DNA of 64,000 bases from Deinandra increscens subsp. villosa (GCA_039602395.1 JBCNJP010000025.1:48503980-48567979); one strand, 5' to 3'; shown: positions 22,543 through 34,897, counted from the first letter of the stretch. The notes: a model not told the origin generated them from the letters alone. Made by a program: numbers and translations.

Positions 22543-22554
22543 TGGTATCAGAGC
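22543..22554 (+). promoter_or_regulatory. Primer-binding site, tRNA-iMet type (element D)
   Basis: TGGTATCAGAGC lies two bases after the LTR end. This is the standard initiator-methionine tRNA primer site of plant Copia elements. Confidence 0.95.
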
Positions 22555-22593
22555 AGATTGAATAATCAATATTCAAAAGATCCTGCTCTTTAA

Positions 22594-22860
22594 AATGTCC
22601 TCAAAACAAAACAATGGGAATTATTTTGGCTCATTAGCTAACCTCCCTATGCTTGCTAGGGAGGAACATCCACCAGTGGAAATCTAGAATTACCAACCTT
22701 CCAAAAGAAGTTGATGACTCCCTGATGGATTGCGTAGCGAACAAATCCCATTATTCTGAGATAAATTTTTCTGAAATTATAAGGCACAAAAAGGAAACTC
22801 TTAAACCTCTTTTATGTCTTATTATAGGAAAATCTTTTCACAACAGTCAAAAGGATAAAA
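22594..22860 (+). pseudogene. Gag remnant of element D, mostly deleted
   Basis: A gag-type start (MSSKQNNGNYFGSLANLPML) runs about 30 codons to a stop and then jumps to sequence that normally stands near the end of gag. Most of the capsid domain is missing. Confidence 0.6.
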
Positions 22861-22950
22861 CTAAATGCCAAGAGCATCACATACAACAATCTGGTATTGT
22901 GACTCTGGATGCTCTACCCACATGACTGGGGAAGTAAAACTGTTAAACAA
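22861..22950 (+). pseudogene. Copia protease active site (element D)
   Basis: The frame at 22865-22930 gives TTIWYCDSGCSTHMTG, the DSG(C/A)S retropepsin active site. A 1-base phase change nearby puts it out of frame with the integrase that follows, so the polyprotein is broken here. Confidence 0.75.
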
Positions 22951-24468
22951 TTATGTGAAGAGAAAAGGAAGATCCATAATCTTTGGCGATGGTATAAAAT
23001 ACAAAACATTGGGTATGGAACCATTACTAATGGTGAAGTCACGATTGAAAATGTGTCACATGTCCAAGGTCTAAAATATAACTTATTAAGTTGTGGACAA
23101 CTATGTGATAAAGGCTTCAAACTTACTCTTTATTCCAACAAGTGTGAACTTGTTGGACTAAATGACAATAAAATTTACTTAACGGGAAAAAGAATAAATC
23201 AGAGTCTCTATTTTATAAACTTCAACAATCTTATTTCAAATGAGTCTCTCTGTCTCGTGTCAAAATCTTCTAACAAGGAATCTGAGCTTTGGCACAGAAG
23301 ACTATCCCATCTAAATTTTAGAACAATTGCTGAGCTAGCAAATAAAAAGATGGTAAAAGGTCTCCCCACCACATTTTCTAAATCTAAAGAAATATGTGAG
23401 GATTGTCAAATGGGAAAAATGAAGAATACCTCTCACAAAAGTCTTCAAGAAATATCCGGAAGTCAACCACTCGAGCTAATCCACATGGATCTCTGTGGAC
23501 CCATAAGCACAGAAAGTCTTGGTGGAAAGAAATACATCCTAGTTATGGTGGATGACTTCTCCAGATATACATGGGTCGAATTTTTTAAATCAAAAAGTGA
23601 AACAACAGATCTTATCATTAACTTTATAAGAAGAATACAAAAATTAATGCACTTAAAAGTAAGAAGAATAACATCTGATAATGGAACCGAATTCAAAAAC
23701 TCAAAACTAGACACATATCTAGTCTATAAAGGCATATCTCATGAGTTCTCTGCTCCAATGACCCCACAACAAAATGGGGTAGTAGAAAGGAGAAACAGAA
23801 CTCTAGTAGAAGCTGCCAGATCCATGCTTTCTTCAGAAAATCTTCCCATCTACTTCTGGGCTGAAGCTATTGCAACAGCATGCTTCACTCAAAACAGATC
23901 TGTCATCAACAAGAGGATCAATCAAACTCCTTACCAAGAAATTAATAAGAAAACTCCTAACTTAAAATTTCTTCATGTCTTTGGGTGCAGGTGCTACATA
24001 CTGAATGATCAAGATTATCTCGGAAAATTCGACAGAAAAGCCGACAAAGGAATCTTCATTGGATACTCACTCAAGTCAAAGGCATACAGAGTTTTTGTTC
24101 TAAAAAATCAAGTGGTAAGAGAAAGTATAAATGTGTCATTTAGTGATGATAAAATGGCTATACATGTTAGCACCACATCTTCATATAAAAAGGATTGCAT
24201 CCCTGGAATAACAATCTCAGAAAAAGAAAGAGAAGCATCCCACAAATTTTTCGAAGAAAACTCTGATGATGAAAATAACCTTCCCTTATTTTCTCCTCTT
24301 TCAAAAACCACTATCACAAAAGATCATTACAAAGATAGCAAAGAAACCTTGATTCAGAATGAAATTACCCATTCAAAAGATAAAAGTAATGAAATCTCTG
24401 ATTCTCGACACTTAAATAAAAAGGGAACAACTATAGAACATTACAGAACTCCACTTCGGAGCTCCTAA
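22951..24468 (+). pseudogene. Copia integrase (element D)
   Basis: This is a nearly intact integrase within a 519-codon open stretch. The zinc-binding residues lie in LWHRRLSHLN and CEDCQMGK. Catalytic residues follow in HMDLCGP, TSDNGTEF and NGVVERRNR, with 35 residues between the last Asp and Glu. The C-terminal GKFDRKADKGIFIGYS block is present. The frame ends at 24468 in the variable linker, where a stop separates it from RT. It would integrate element cDNA in the nucleus. Confidence 0.9.
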
Positions 24469-26241
24469 ATGAGTCTGTAACTGAGATCTGGCCCTCAGCT
24501 GGCAGTCCATCAGCTGAGGGGGAGTGTCACGACACTGACACAATCGACCCAATGCTTGGGAGTGAAGAGTTAGCCACTCTTCCTCTAGCAACCAAATGGA
24601 CAAAAGATCATCCCATAAATTTAATCATTGGTGATCAAAACAAAAATGTCCAGACCAGATCAGCCTCTGCCAATCAATACCTTTATGCTGGATTCCTCAG
24701 CATAATAGAACCAAAAAATTATGAAGAAGCCCTTCAGGATCCCCACTGGATCCTAGCCATGCAACAAGAACTAGGACAAATTGAAATAAATAATGTGTGG
24801 AATTTAGTTCCAAGACCAAACAACAAATCTGTTATAGGAACTAAATGGGTTTTTCGTAATAAAAACAGACGAAGAAGGTACCATAATTAGAAACAAAGCT
24901 AGACTTGTAGCAAAAGGATACTGTCAACAAGAAGGATTAGACTACGATGAAACCTTTGCCCCAGTCGCAAGACTTGAGGCTGTCATGATATTTCTAGCAT
25001 TCGCAGCATTCAATGGTTTCAAAGTCTATCAAATGGATGTTAAATGTGCCTTCTTAAATGGAAAAATTGATCAGGAAGTTTACATTGAACAACCACTGGG
25101 ATTTGAAAGCGAAAAATTTCCAAATCATGTTTGTAAACTTAAAAGAGCTCTGTACGGTCTAAAACAAGCACCTAGAGCATGGTATGACACCTTCTCCGAG
25201 TTTCTTTTATCGACTAACTTTAAAAGGGGGTCCATTGACACCACACTGTTTTTAAAAGAAAGACAAGGTCATCTCCTGATTGTACAAATCTACGTAGACG
25301 ATGTCATCTTTGGATCTACGTGTCCATCATTTTGTAAAGAATTTCAAGAACTGATGACAACATACTTTGAAATGAGTATGATGGGAGAACTAAACTATTT
25401 TTTGGGAATCCAAATTAAACAAACACCTGAAGGAATTTTTATAAATCAAGCAAAATACATTAAAAATCTCCTCATTAAGTATTCTCACTCAAACTGCTCC
25501 TCATTCAAAACACCAATGGCCACAAATGTGAAAATTGATGTGGACAAAGATGGTAAAAATGTTGATGAGCACACATACAGAGGAATGATAGGCTCACTTC
25601 CGTATCTCACAGCAAGTAGGCCTGACATCATGTTTTCCACATGCTTCCTTGCCAGATATCAATGTAAACCCAAAGAGTCTCACATATTAGCTGTCAAAAG
25701 AATTTTTAGATACTTAAAAGGATCAGCTGATCTAGGTCTCTGGTATCCCAAGGATACTGATTTCTCTCTAACAGCCTACTCAGACGCTGATCATGCAGGT
25801 TGTAGACTAGACAGAAAAAGCACATCAGGAAGCTGTCAGATGCTAGGAGGTAAGTTGGTATGCTGGACATCCAAGAAACAAAACTGTGTATCAACTTCAA
25901 CCGCTGAAGCTGAATATGTTGCTGCTCACAGCTGCTACTCTCAAGTAATATGGATGCAGACCTAACTCAAAGACTACGAGATAAATCTCACTAAGATACC
26001 AATTTTCTGTGATTCAAAGAGTGCCATCACCATCACATCCAATCCTGTCCACCACTCAAGGACAAAGCACATTGACGTCAGGTATCACTTTATCAAAGAT
26101 CATGTTAAAAAAGGACACAATGAAATATATTTTGTCCCAACTGAACTCCAGCTTGCAGATATCTTTACTAAACCTTTAGATGAAACGAGATTCTCATTTT
26201 TACTAAGCAAGCTGGGGATGCTAAACATGACAGCAACCTAG
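24469..26241 (+). pseudogene. Copia reverse transcriptase and RNase H (element D)
   Basis: RT starts around 24690 (block EPKNYEEALQDPHWILAM) and continues through TKWVFRNK. A frameshift near 24880 moves it to the next frame, which carries YQMDVKCAFLNG, YGLKQAPRAWYD and the catalytic YVDDVIFGS near 25300. RNase H shows YSDADHAGC and STAEAEYVAA. One in-frame TAA at 25963-25965 interrupts it, after which the frame continues with SRTKHIDVRYHF and LADIFTKPLD to a stop at 26241. Two breaks make it inactive as it stands. Confidence 0.9.
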
Positions 26242-26248
26242 TTTTATT

Positions 26249-26251
26249 AAA

Positions 26252-26314
<63 letters not shown>

Positions 26315-26330
26315 TATTATAATAATAAAT
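26249..26330 (+). repeat. (AAT)n microsatellite
   Basis: About 27 near-uninterrupted AAT units begin eight bases after the pol stop codon. It separates pol from the accessory ORFs of element D. Confidence 0.95.
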
Positions 26331-26584
26331 AAAAATAGAGGAGAAGGGGAGTCAGTTCAATAACTACCTGTCATTTTTTTCCTGTACTCCCAAATAACTT
26401 CTCTGAAACAGTTGACTTCTCATACAAAAGGCTCAAATTTCTAGAACCAAAACATCAATAATGACCTATAAGAATAGGCTGTCAAATCCTTCTGCTTTCC
26501 CTCTATTCATCTCATCATCTCAACTTGTCTTTAAAAGAAGCACAAAAGTGAAATTTTCAAGCAAATCAAAAAAATCTCTCAACC

Positions 26585-27507
26585 ATGTCTTTCAAAGAGC
26601 TCTCTCCTCCATTACCTGAAAACACGACATTCCCTGTTCCTCATCTTCACAACCTCATGCTTTACACACCCCGTGAGAACAGATTTTGGTCATATCAACC
26701 AATGATAAAGTTTCTCAAAAATTGCCCCATAGGATATGCACTAACTCTTGATATTCCAATCAACTACTCCCTACTTCAAGAATTCTGGAGGAATGTCGTC
26801 CTCATTGTCAAGGATGGAGACAATGCTTTAATAAGAACATCTGTCTATGGAGTAATGTTTGTCCTTGATCAACATCTGATCAGAAAAGCACTTCAAATCA
26901 AAGACAATCCATCTGCTCCTAGTCACTTTGATTAAGACACTGTGATCAAGACTCTTCTTGACATGGGATACAAATATATGAAGGAAAAGCTGACAGAGTT
27001 CACCTTCCACATCTATGGCAATATTTTTTCTCTCAAATCTAAATTTGCTTCTCATCAAAATACTCTGACCATCATCTCTCTGATGAGGACACTCAATGTG
27101 TCATGCATGCTCTCATTCAAGGTCACAACATGAATTTCTCTCTGTACCTTATGAGACACATGCAAAGAAATCTCCACAGAACCTTAAATGAAAGATTCAT
27201 TCTCTATCCCAGATTTTCAACAAAATTAATCCTTCAAACATTAAACTGGGAAACAATACCAAGAGGAATCAAAACAAGCAAAGTAGTATCTCAAAAGGGA
27301 ATATCTCCTGGTGGACTATCAATTTCCGGACTTCCAGATTCCAATGGATATTTTATCCCATCCACAGGAAGGCAAACTCTTTTGCATCTTTATATTTCTC
27401 TTCAAATGGAAGTGAGATTTAAAGCTTTCAAAACTCCTGCTCAAAACAGAGACCAGAATAGATGCACGTGTACAGGCATCTGCACATGTCTTAAACTCTC
27501 TGTATAA
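26585..27507 (+). pseudogene. Accessory ORF X1 of element D
   Basis: This is not gag or pol. It opens MSFKELSPPLPENTTFPVP and carries YSLLQEFWRNV, then a block ending IRKALQIKD, then HALIQGHNM and RFILYPRFS. In that order these match a family of accessory ORFs that I recall sitting between pol and the 3' LTR of Copia elements in Asteraceae; their function is not established. One in-frame TAA (26933-26935) and one frameshift near 27100 break it. It lies about 340 bases after pol in the same direction. The family assignment is from memory of pattern, not a search. Confidence 0.6.
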
Positions 27508-27831
27508 ATTTTGTGACTGAATAAATTTTTATTCTCTTGATCAGAAAAGTGTGCAGAATGTCTCCCCGGAAATCAGATTTATCCAAAATATCTGAGCAAT
27601 AAATAATTTTTTTTTGCTCCGATAAATGCGGTAATTAATTTGCTAATTATTCACATAAAAGCCAATGGTAAATTTTATTACCGTTCAGAATTAAAGTATT
27701 CGTTCGAATTAATTATAGCCGTTATAGGAGAACCTTGAAAATTGGAACGGCATGAGGAGTTACCTATAAAAGAACATCAAACCATCTCATCCAAATACCA
27801 CTATTCAAAACAAAAACCTGAGAAATCACAA

Positions 27832-30800
27832 ATGGCGTCTTCATTTGCAACCCCTGCGATGAAAACTCGGTCCAAAGGAAAAGCTCTTGGAAACCCCTCT
27901 GCTCAAACCCTAAACCTAGATTCCTCATCCTCCGATTCACCACCCAGACGAAATTTCACCATTGACACCCTTAACCAACCATGCGACCTGAACCCATCTT
28001 CATACTCATCAAACCTCCAACTGATCATAGAAGCACTGAAAAACTCTTCCCAACTTGCCACAGCCTTAACCATCAACGAACCATACCCAAAATCAGCCAT
28101 TCTAAATTTTTGGGCAACCGTCAAAATGATAGATGAAGATATGAAATGAAAGGTGGACATAGATAACAACATCACACTCCAACTATCTGATCTGAGAAGA
28201 ATCTTCCCGGTACCAGATGACTTCTCGTCCTTCTCTCCTAACCCTGAAGATTCAGCCCTGGTAGAAATGATCGTTGAAATCACCGGAGGCAATTTTGAAG
28301 AAAATAGTCATATCTCAAATCTCAGAGTAAGTCAGCTAAAGCCCGCCTGGAGATTTACCACTGACCTACTCAACCACACCATGACATCCAAGAAGGGATC
28401 CATGGATCAGATCAACAAAAATGTTCTCTCCATTCTTTACAGTCTATGCTTCAATGAAGAAATAGACATAGCCTTGCTGATTTGGAAAGATGTGGAGAAA
28501 AGAGTCAAAGAAAAATCAAAAGGAAAAAACTCAGAATTTGTGCCATGTGTCAGATTTCTTGCACAAATGATCAAGGATAAAGTAAGAGCAGATGAAAATG
28601 AAGAAATGCACACAACTGAAATATATCACATCAAAGGTATCTACAGGCCAAGTACACATATAGATTTTTGCAATTTTCCTTGGGGTATGACAACCAATTT
28701 AGAATACAACAACCCAGTTCTTCATAAATATCTCATAAAAGCCAAAAAGTTCAAATCAAATCCTGATCAGTCACCCACCTCAACCAGCACCACAACATCA
28801 CCATCAGAAGAGATGGCTGACCACAATCCTTCCTCTCCTCCACATCAACAAAACTCACAACATCAGGAAACCCCACCAAATTCCCCACCTACACCTCATG
28901 AGCCAACCTTCTCAGCCCAACACTCTCCAAATATAACCAAAAGCCAACAGTCATCACCACAAGCATCCCACCAAGAAGCATTTGCCTAATTTCAAACCCA
29001 AACAGCTAACTCACCCCACCTTGACATTCCCATCATAGCCACACGTCACAATATCTTCTCTGACTCAGTAAGTGAAGATGATGACGTAACAACAAGTGGA
29101 GATTTTAAGAGTCAAGGAAACTTGAAAAAGAGCAACACTGATGTGTTTAGTGCTAGCTCACAAAAGACTTCCTCACAAAAGACACATCTGTCTAAGGAAT
29201 CTCTAAAAACACAGGAGGTAAATCCAACTCTGGATGAACCAGTGAATGTAGAAGACCTGTACACACTCAGCATAGCTGAGTTAACAGGCACTGGTAAAAA
29301 TCTCAAGGAGAAATCTACCAGTCCAACAGAGAGGCATGTGTTGTCCTCTGGGTTATTACCCCCTGATGCTGCATCAAGATCTGATTTCGAGAAATTCTCA
29401 AAATCTCTCACTGATATGCTCAATGATTTCATTAATGAGCAAACACAACAAAATACAGAACTACACCAGAATTTCTGTAGTAGTTCTGTACAAATCAAAG
29501 AGCTGTCAAAACAGACAGAAGGCAACAGTCAAAGAATAGCTGAGCTTCAAGAAGAACTGAAAGTGATAAAGAAAAACAGTAAACAACAACTCAACCAACT
29601 TTCTGACCAGGTAAAAGCATTACAAGAAAAGGACTGGCAGCTAAAAGGAGGAAAACAAGAGTCATTACAAAATCAAATATAAGACCTAAAAAAGATGACT
29701 CAAAAGGCTCTGCTGGTTTTTGAAAGCAAAGGAGAAGAGCTGCTAAACAAGATCCAATCAGAAATCAGCCTTCTACATAAAGAAATAAAAGACGAAGGCC
29801 CAAATCTGATAAAGATAAATTCCGATCAAATTCTCCTGGAGAAAAGAATGAAGAATTTATCCTCACAAGTGAAAGAAGCCAACCCATTAAAAAGGACCCC
29901 AGAAAAGAAGGCCACTGCTCCTCCAGTCATCAATCTTGATGACTCTCCTCCCAGCTCAAAGAGAAAGGGAGCCCCTGATGAAATCGAACCCTCTCCCAAG
30001 AAAAAACATGATCAATGCAAACCCAGCCTAATGCCTGATCATTCAATGCCACCACCACCACCAAGACCACCCACTCAGAAACCCAGTCAGCCAGTGGGTC
30101 CACCCTCATCAGGAACCTCCATCAAGACTCGTGCTGCAGGAACATCAAAACCTACCAAGGAATCAGTGAAAGGCAAGGAAAAGGCCTCAAATCCAGGGGG
30201 AGATCTCAATGCTCCTGAAATGTCAATAGCCTCTCAATCTCTATTCCAAGACAACTACGGAAAGACAAAAAAGAGTTGACGAGGAATTATGGCATGAAAA
30301 GAGGAGATGCGAAGACATTTTCCTCAAAGAAAGTGAGCAATCTCCTCAAATGAGCCCTATGAGCAGAAAGATCTTTGAGGAGAAAATCAATAATGTGTCA
30401 TTTGAAAGAGACTGGATCTACTCAGATGCAACCATCCTAGAGATTGATGAAGTCAAGGAAAGACAACAAAAGGGAAATCCCTTCACACACTACTTCAACT
30501 CCTAGAGGATCACAACCACTACAAACAACCGTCAACCTTACACATTCACCGCTGCAGACCTTGATTAACTCGGTGAAATGCAGATTATGTCCCTCATTAA
30601 AAGCTTCATAGAAAATGGATCAACAAGTATCAAAAACAGAAGAGCAATACATAGGCTTAGAGAGGCGGGAAAGAAAATATACAATAGGTTTGCACTAGTT
30701 GACTATGAATTGGGAATATACACAAATCTGAAGAAACTTGCCATCAAAACTGCAAATGAAGAGCTTCCCTCAGGATTAAAATGGACAGGATCCAAAGTAA

Positions 30801-31099
30801 TTCCAAGCATCGGCGAAATCGGAATCTGCTTCAGAAATCATAACTCACAAAAGAGGTTCTTCAGAATTAGCCAATGTCATGCTTACTCAGATACTTCTCT
30901 AGACTTCATCGCATTCCTACTGAACGAAAACAGAGAGTCTGAACCAGAGACTATAAGAAGAAAGGAACTCATGCTCAAAACAATAGAAGATCTGAAGATA
31001 CACAGAATGCTACAAAAGGAATTGCACAAAGCCTGTTGGATTCCTCTTCCTAAGAAACTACGTGTTAGAGAAGACTCTGTAACTGGACTCCTTTCTTAA
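27832..31099 (+). pseudogene. Accessory ORF X2 of element D, long and coiled-coil
   Basis: A second, longer accessory ORF starts with MASSFATPAMKTRSKGKA. From 27832 to 30279 a single phase is kept for 816 codons with three in-frame stops (28147 TGA, 28987 TAA, 29680 TAA). Segments in order are a basic N-terminus, a globular part with AILNFWATVKMIDED (compare X1), a Ser/Pro/Gln-rich linker, a coiled coil (29390-29680), a basic part with KRKGAP and KKKHDQ, and a proline run. A shift near 30265 leads into a further frame that continues, with a stop near 30503, to 31099. The coiled-coil part is the relative of the insert in element C. Function unknown. Confidence 0.6.
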
Positions 31100-31203
31100 A
31101 AACTGTATTCAGAATTCCATGCATCCTGATGTCCTTTCAAAAATTTATAGTTTAACTTTACTTTCTCTTTTTATTCATTTTCTTCAAATACTTAGGGCGA
31201 GAT

Positions 31204-31956
31204 TGTTAGAACATAATGTAATTGTAACACAAAACAGTCAAGTATTAGAAGAAAAGATAAGACATATCCTTAAAAGAGAAAGGAAACAGAGTCTGTATGA
31301 ATAACAGACTTCTGTACGATATCTGTATTCATACAGAACTACTCCGGAAATTCCGAAGTAGTTCTGTACAGACTAAAATCTACGAAAATCCTCATTTCTG
31401 TAGATAGCTTCTAATGGGAAGCATCAACAGTCTTCAAAGAAGAGTTTAGAAGGAGTTCTGGATTATCAGAAGATTGATATCACGAGAAGAACAAATTCTA
31501 TCTTTGTATGAAGAACAAGCAAAACGAATGTCAACTTGGCATTAATCAAGAAGGCAGTTGAAGACAGTTGAAAAAGAGATAAATTAAATACGTCCAATTT
31601 ATCTCTATATACTCTGACACACTCGAACATCAACCGTCCTCAACCACCTTATCCAAATACAACTTGCTACATTTTCCTATAAATAGCAAGCTGACTTCAC
31701 CAAACAAAGCAAGACATCAAGTATACAATTCAATATCTTCTCAAAGCAATTACAACCTTACTCCCATAGGAAGTTATTTTTGTTGATACATAGTCATAAT
31801 ATAAACTCGTGTAAACCATTATTTACATTTGAGATATACAGAATAACCCTTTTATGAATTGCTGTCTTCCGATTTGATTTACTTTCCGCAACTTATATAT
31901 CTTGTTTAAATCAAATTGTGCCAACATTGTTAAAGAGCCCTTCAAGGGACCCAACA
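31204..31956 (+). mobile_element. 3' LTR of Copia element D
   Basis: 753 bases, starting TGTTAGAACA and ending GGGACCCAACA (TGTT...AACA ends). A weak purine tract (AGGGCGAGA, 31195-31202) precedes it. The 31322-31956 part is repeated as the 5' LTR. A TATAAATA box lies near 31678. A target-site duplication cannot be tested because the 5' LTR has lost its outer end. Confidence 0.9.
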
Positions 31957-32690
31957 AACATTCTCAACTACAACATCAACCACTTCCACACCAGATGTTA
32001 ATTATTTCAATGTCTCTCCAGGTTCAATATCTTTTTCTCAGGCGGAGTTACTCAATAGTGCTCTTCTTGGTTTCCAATCACAGATCGATACTTTGAAGGC
32101 TAAGGATGATGAAAAGTCAAAAGTGATCGAGGTGTTGAAGAGAAAAGATAAGGAGAAATCACAATTGATTGCAGAGTTGAAGGAAAGAGATGAATACTAG
32201 TCAAAACTAATAATTGACTTGCAAAGAGATCATCTACAGCTGAGAAGTGGAAATGCAGCCAAAGCTCAAGAGATTATGAAACTAAAACGGCTATGAATCA
32301 AGATGGCCAAATTGCAAAGATGAATAAGCAGCCATAATTTTTACTTGAGAAATTTACTGCTCAGGGGGAGATTGGTTCAGGACCAGGATGTAAAGATGAT
32401 GGACTGCAATATTTTAATGATGAACCTGAGACTGACTACCCTGAAGGTAACTTTGGTGGAGGTCCAGGCCCAACTGGAACTCCTAGTTCGGGTGCTGGTA
32501 CTTCTGCATCTCAGGGGGAGTCTGAGTCTAGGGAAGCAGTGCCAATTACATCAGTCCCGTCAAGTCAAAAAGCCAAGAGCATAAATGAGATTGACACGAT
32601 ATTAGAAGATGGTGAGTTTGTCTGTGAACTCAACCAAGCTCAAATTCAAGCGATCTTTAATTTGAATGACGAGGAGATGAAGCAACATTG
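31957..32690 (+). pseudogene. Copia accessory-ORF C-terminus (element E)
   Basis: Fragments in several phases encode a coiled coil (EKSKVIEVLKRKDKEKSQL type, 32040-32200) and a Gly/Ser/Pro stretch around GGGPGPTGTPSSGAGTSASQ (about 32455-32515), then an acidic segment ILEDGEFVCELNQAQI. The order resembles the C-terminal half of Copia accessory ORFs. It starts directly after the LTR of element D and has no 5' part in this window. Confidence 0.45.
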
Positions 32691-32894
32691 GCTAAGGCAT
32701 ATAGTCAAGTGTACAATGACAAGTCAAGACACTTAGGTGTGAGACACATCATGTTTCATGAGCTCATCATGTATGATGTGATATCAGTTGAGTATGTGAG
32801 AACGCAACAGAATTTAGCTGGTCATTTAACCAAATGGTTAAGTAGAGATCTCATGCAAGGATCAGTTGTGGGATTAGGGTTAAGTTTATCTTAA
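32691..32894 (+). pseudogene. Copia RNase H C-terminus (element E)
   Basis: The frame encodes KSRHLGVRHIMFHELI and QQNLAGHLTKWLSRDL, the last conserved part of Copia RNase H, with a stop at 32892-32894. The sequence style differs from elements B and D, so this is another lineage. It follows accessory sequence, the reverse of the usual order, which points to a recombined or deleted element. Confidence 0.75.
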
Positions 32895-33400
32895 AACTCT
32901 CATGCTACCCAATTCCTATCTAATATGACGTTAGGTACAGAGTTCAATGTGGAAAGCTTAACATCTAGAGTTTGGAACACAACATTAAATTATCTCAAAT
33001 GTATGTGTTCAGTTCTCCAAGTTAAGGAAGGTTGAAGTATGTCTTCTTAATAGTTCTTTTGAAAAATTACATTTGCGGGTGCAAGAATAAAAGAACTACC
33101 TATGTAGCATGAAGTTTAGCTGCTTCAATAAACTCGGACTTGGCTTCGATATGCTTATGAAGGATGGTGACATAGGCTAGTAAAATAATGTGTCAAGTTA
33201 GATATATGAATGTAAACTAATGTGTATATTATCTTCATGTATTCAATATGGATATTGTGGGTTCAATCCTTAGTGACAGCCTAATATTTAAATATTTAGA
33301 ATGTGTAATATACTAATGTGAGATTCAATCATCGCGACATTTAATTTATGCACTAGTTTGATTGTTTGTTGTGAATTGTTGGTTAATCTAAGATTACACT
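32895..33400 (+). other. 3' noncoding region of element E
   Basis: AT-rich noncoding sequence between the RNase H stop and the polypurine tract GGGGGAGG at 33401-33408. Nothing else recognised. Confidence 0.5.
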
Positions 33401-33410
33401 GGGGGAGGTT

Positions 33411-33916
33411 TGTTGGTATTCTAGTGTAATTAAGGTTATGTATGACATTCAAACAAGACTGCAGCTTGTGTGAATATCGTTGGGAGTAACAGGGGTTCAG
33501 GCACAACGCCCCCGAGAGAAGCGGGGGTCCAAGGGGCGGCAGTCCTGGCGTGGTCCAAAGGGCAGCACCCCTAGCTGGGGTCCTTCTTTAACAAAAGTCT
33601 TCTTTAAAAATGCATTAGATTTTATATTCGGAAATAGCATTAAGTAAATTAGAGGGACTGAAATTGTCATTTGATTAAAGCTCAATTCAGTTATCTCCGA
33701 TAACTGAATATACGCTCCTTGGATCAGTTTTTCGAATTACTCTGAGTTCGATTTTCAGAAAAACGCTCTCAATCATATAGCATTCAAATTTCATTCAAAA
33801 ATCTTGTCAAATCAAATCTGATTTTATCCAGTCAATTGGTATACACTCCAATTTTAATCTGAAAGTGTTTCTCATGAATTCAGATTTATCCAATTGATTC
33901 CAAAAATTTCCCAACA
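33411..33916 (+). mobile_element. 3' LTR of element E
   Basis: About 506 bases, starting TGTTGGTATT right after the GGGGGAGG tract and ending TTCCCAACA. The ends TGTTGG and CCAACA are inverted. A GC-rich block with repeated GGGGTCC / GGGGCGGC words lies at 33500-33590. The matching 5' LTR is not in the window. Confidence 0.75.
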
Positions 33917-34482
33917 GTTTGTTTATATATAAATATACCAATGTTTAATAAAAAATACTCATATCATTTTTATTTTAATTACTCAAATTCAATTATACTA
34001 AAATGTTAATGTTGATACGAAAATGGACTAGACACAAACCGTATGAGATAATGCATCATATCCTTGGGTGTTTGGGTTGGCATTAGTCAATCATATGACT
34101 TTATAAGGCTAACGTATAGACTCGTTAAATTGGTAAAAGTGTAAGCTTTTTAGAATAGATATTATGTGTTTAATCTTTAATAATAATGTTTTGTTTTTAT
34201 ATAATTTAGTAATATATATTTTTTAACGGTAATATATCATACCTATACTCTCAAACTACACTTACAATCTATAGCTGAACATGTTTGATCCTGAAACTTC
34301 CTCGAATGGTGTTAAGCATTTCACGCTCCATCGATTTTGATTTCCCACAAAATATGACCGTTGAACAGTCATACACCCAATTAATATTTTTTTTAAAAAA
34401 AACTCTTATTTAACCACTATAAATACATCCATTCTCCCTCAATTTTTTTACACAATACACTAACTTCTCCCTTCTACCACTC
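33917..34482. other. AT-rich intergenic stretch with one candidate promoter
   Basis: No coding region seen. A TATA box (TATAAATA, 34418-34425) in plus sense lies upstream of the short ORF at 34769 with a pyrimidine-rich leader between them; the leader is split by SINE 1. Confidence 0.4.
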
Positions 34483-34494
34483 TTTATACAACTT

Positions 34495-34747
34495 TTTTTT
34501 TAAACGATATCGATCAGGCGACCTTGGTCTCACGTGTAAACCTATCATTGCGGGGCTATGTCCAAGGTCGATTACTCAGACCTCCGTGAGAACCAAGACA
34601 CCCCCTCCTGAAGTTTCTCCTGGTAGAAACCCCCACCTGGGACCACTTGGGATAAAACGGCCACCTCTTGGATTCGAACCCGGGTCGCATAGCAGCCAAA
34701 GCCTAAAGAGCCAAGGAGTAACCACTAGACCACAGCTTCGTAGTTTT
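34495..34747 (-). mobile_element. tRNA-derived SINE 1
   Basis: Minus strand. Box A reads TGGTCTAGTGG (plus 34722-34732) and box B GGGTTCGAATCC (plus 34670-34681), the internal RNA polymerase III promoter. The body ends in an A run (plus-strand T run at 34492-34500). Target-site duplications TTTATACAACTT flank it at 34483-34494 and 34748-34759. SINEs are moved by LINE machinery. The clean duplication suggests a fairly recent insertion. Confidence 0.9.
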
Positions 34748-34768
34748 TTTATACAACTTCTACTCAAA

Positions 34769-34897
34769 ATGTTTTCCCGTGGTGGTTCATCAAACTCCCG
34801 TTTCCAACCCCCTTCGACGAACAAACGACAAGCGACAATAGGGGATCTAGTTTTTTTAAAGAATTTTGTTGTTTTTTTTATAAATCTTCTAATGTAA
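34769..34897 (+). pseudogene. Short Ser/Arg-rich ORF remnant
   Basis: A 42-codon frame opens MFSRGGSSNSRFQPPSTNKR and runs into an AT-rich stretch. It has a TATA box and leader about 350 bases upstream (100 without the SINE). It may be the first-exon remnant of a transposase-associated or host gene. I cannot name a family. Confidence 0.3.

Noticed and set aside
34670..34732. A tRNA gene on the minus strand
   Set aside because: Box A and B are present, but the arms do not make a full cloverleaf, and the A tail and duplications identify a SINE.
34586..34897. 103-codon frame over SINE 1
   Set aside because: Most of it is the antisense of the SINE body; only the part from 34769 has gene-like sequence.
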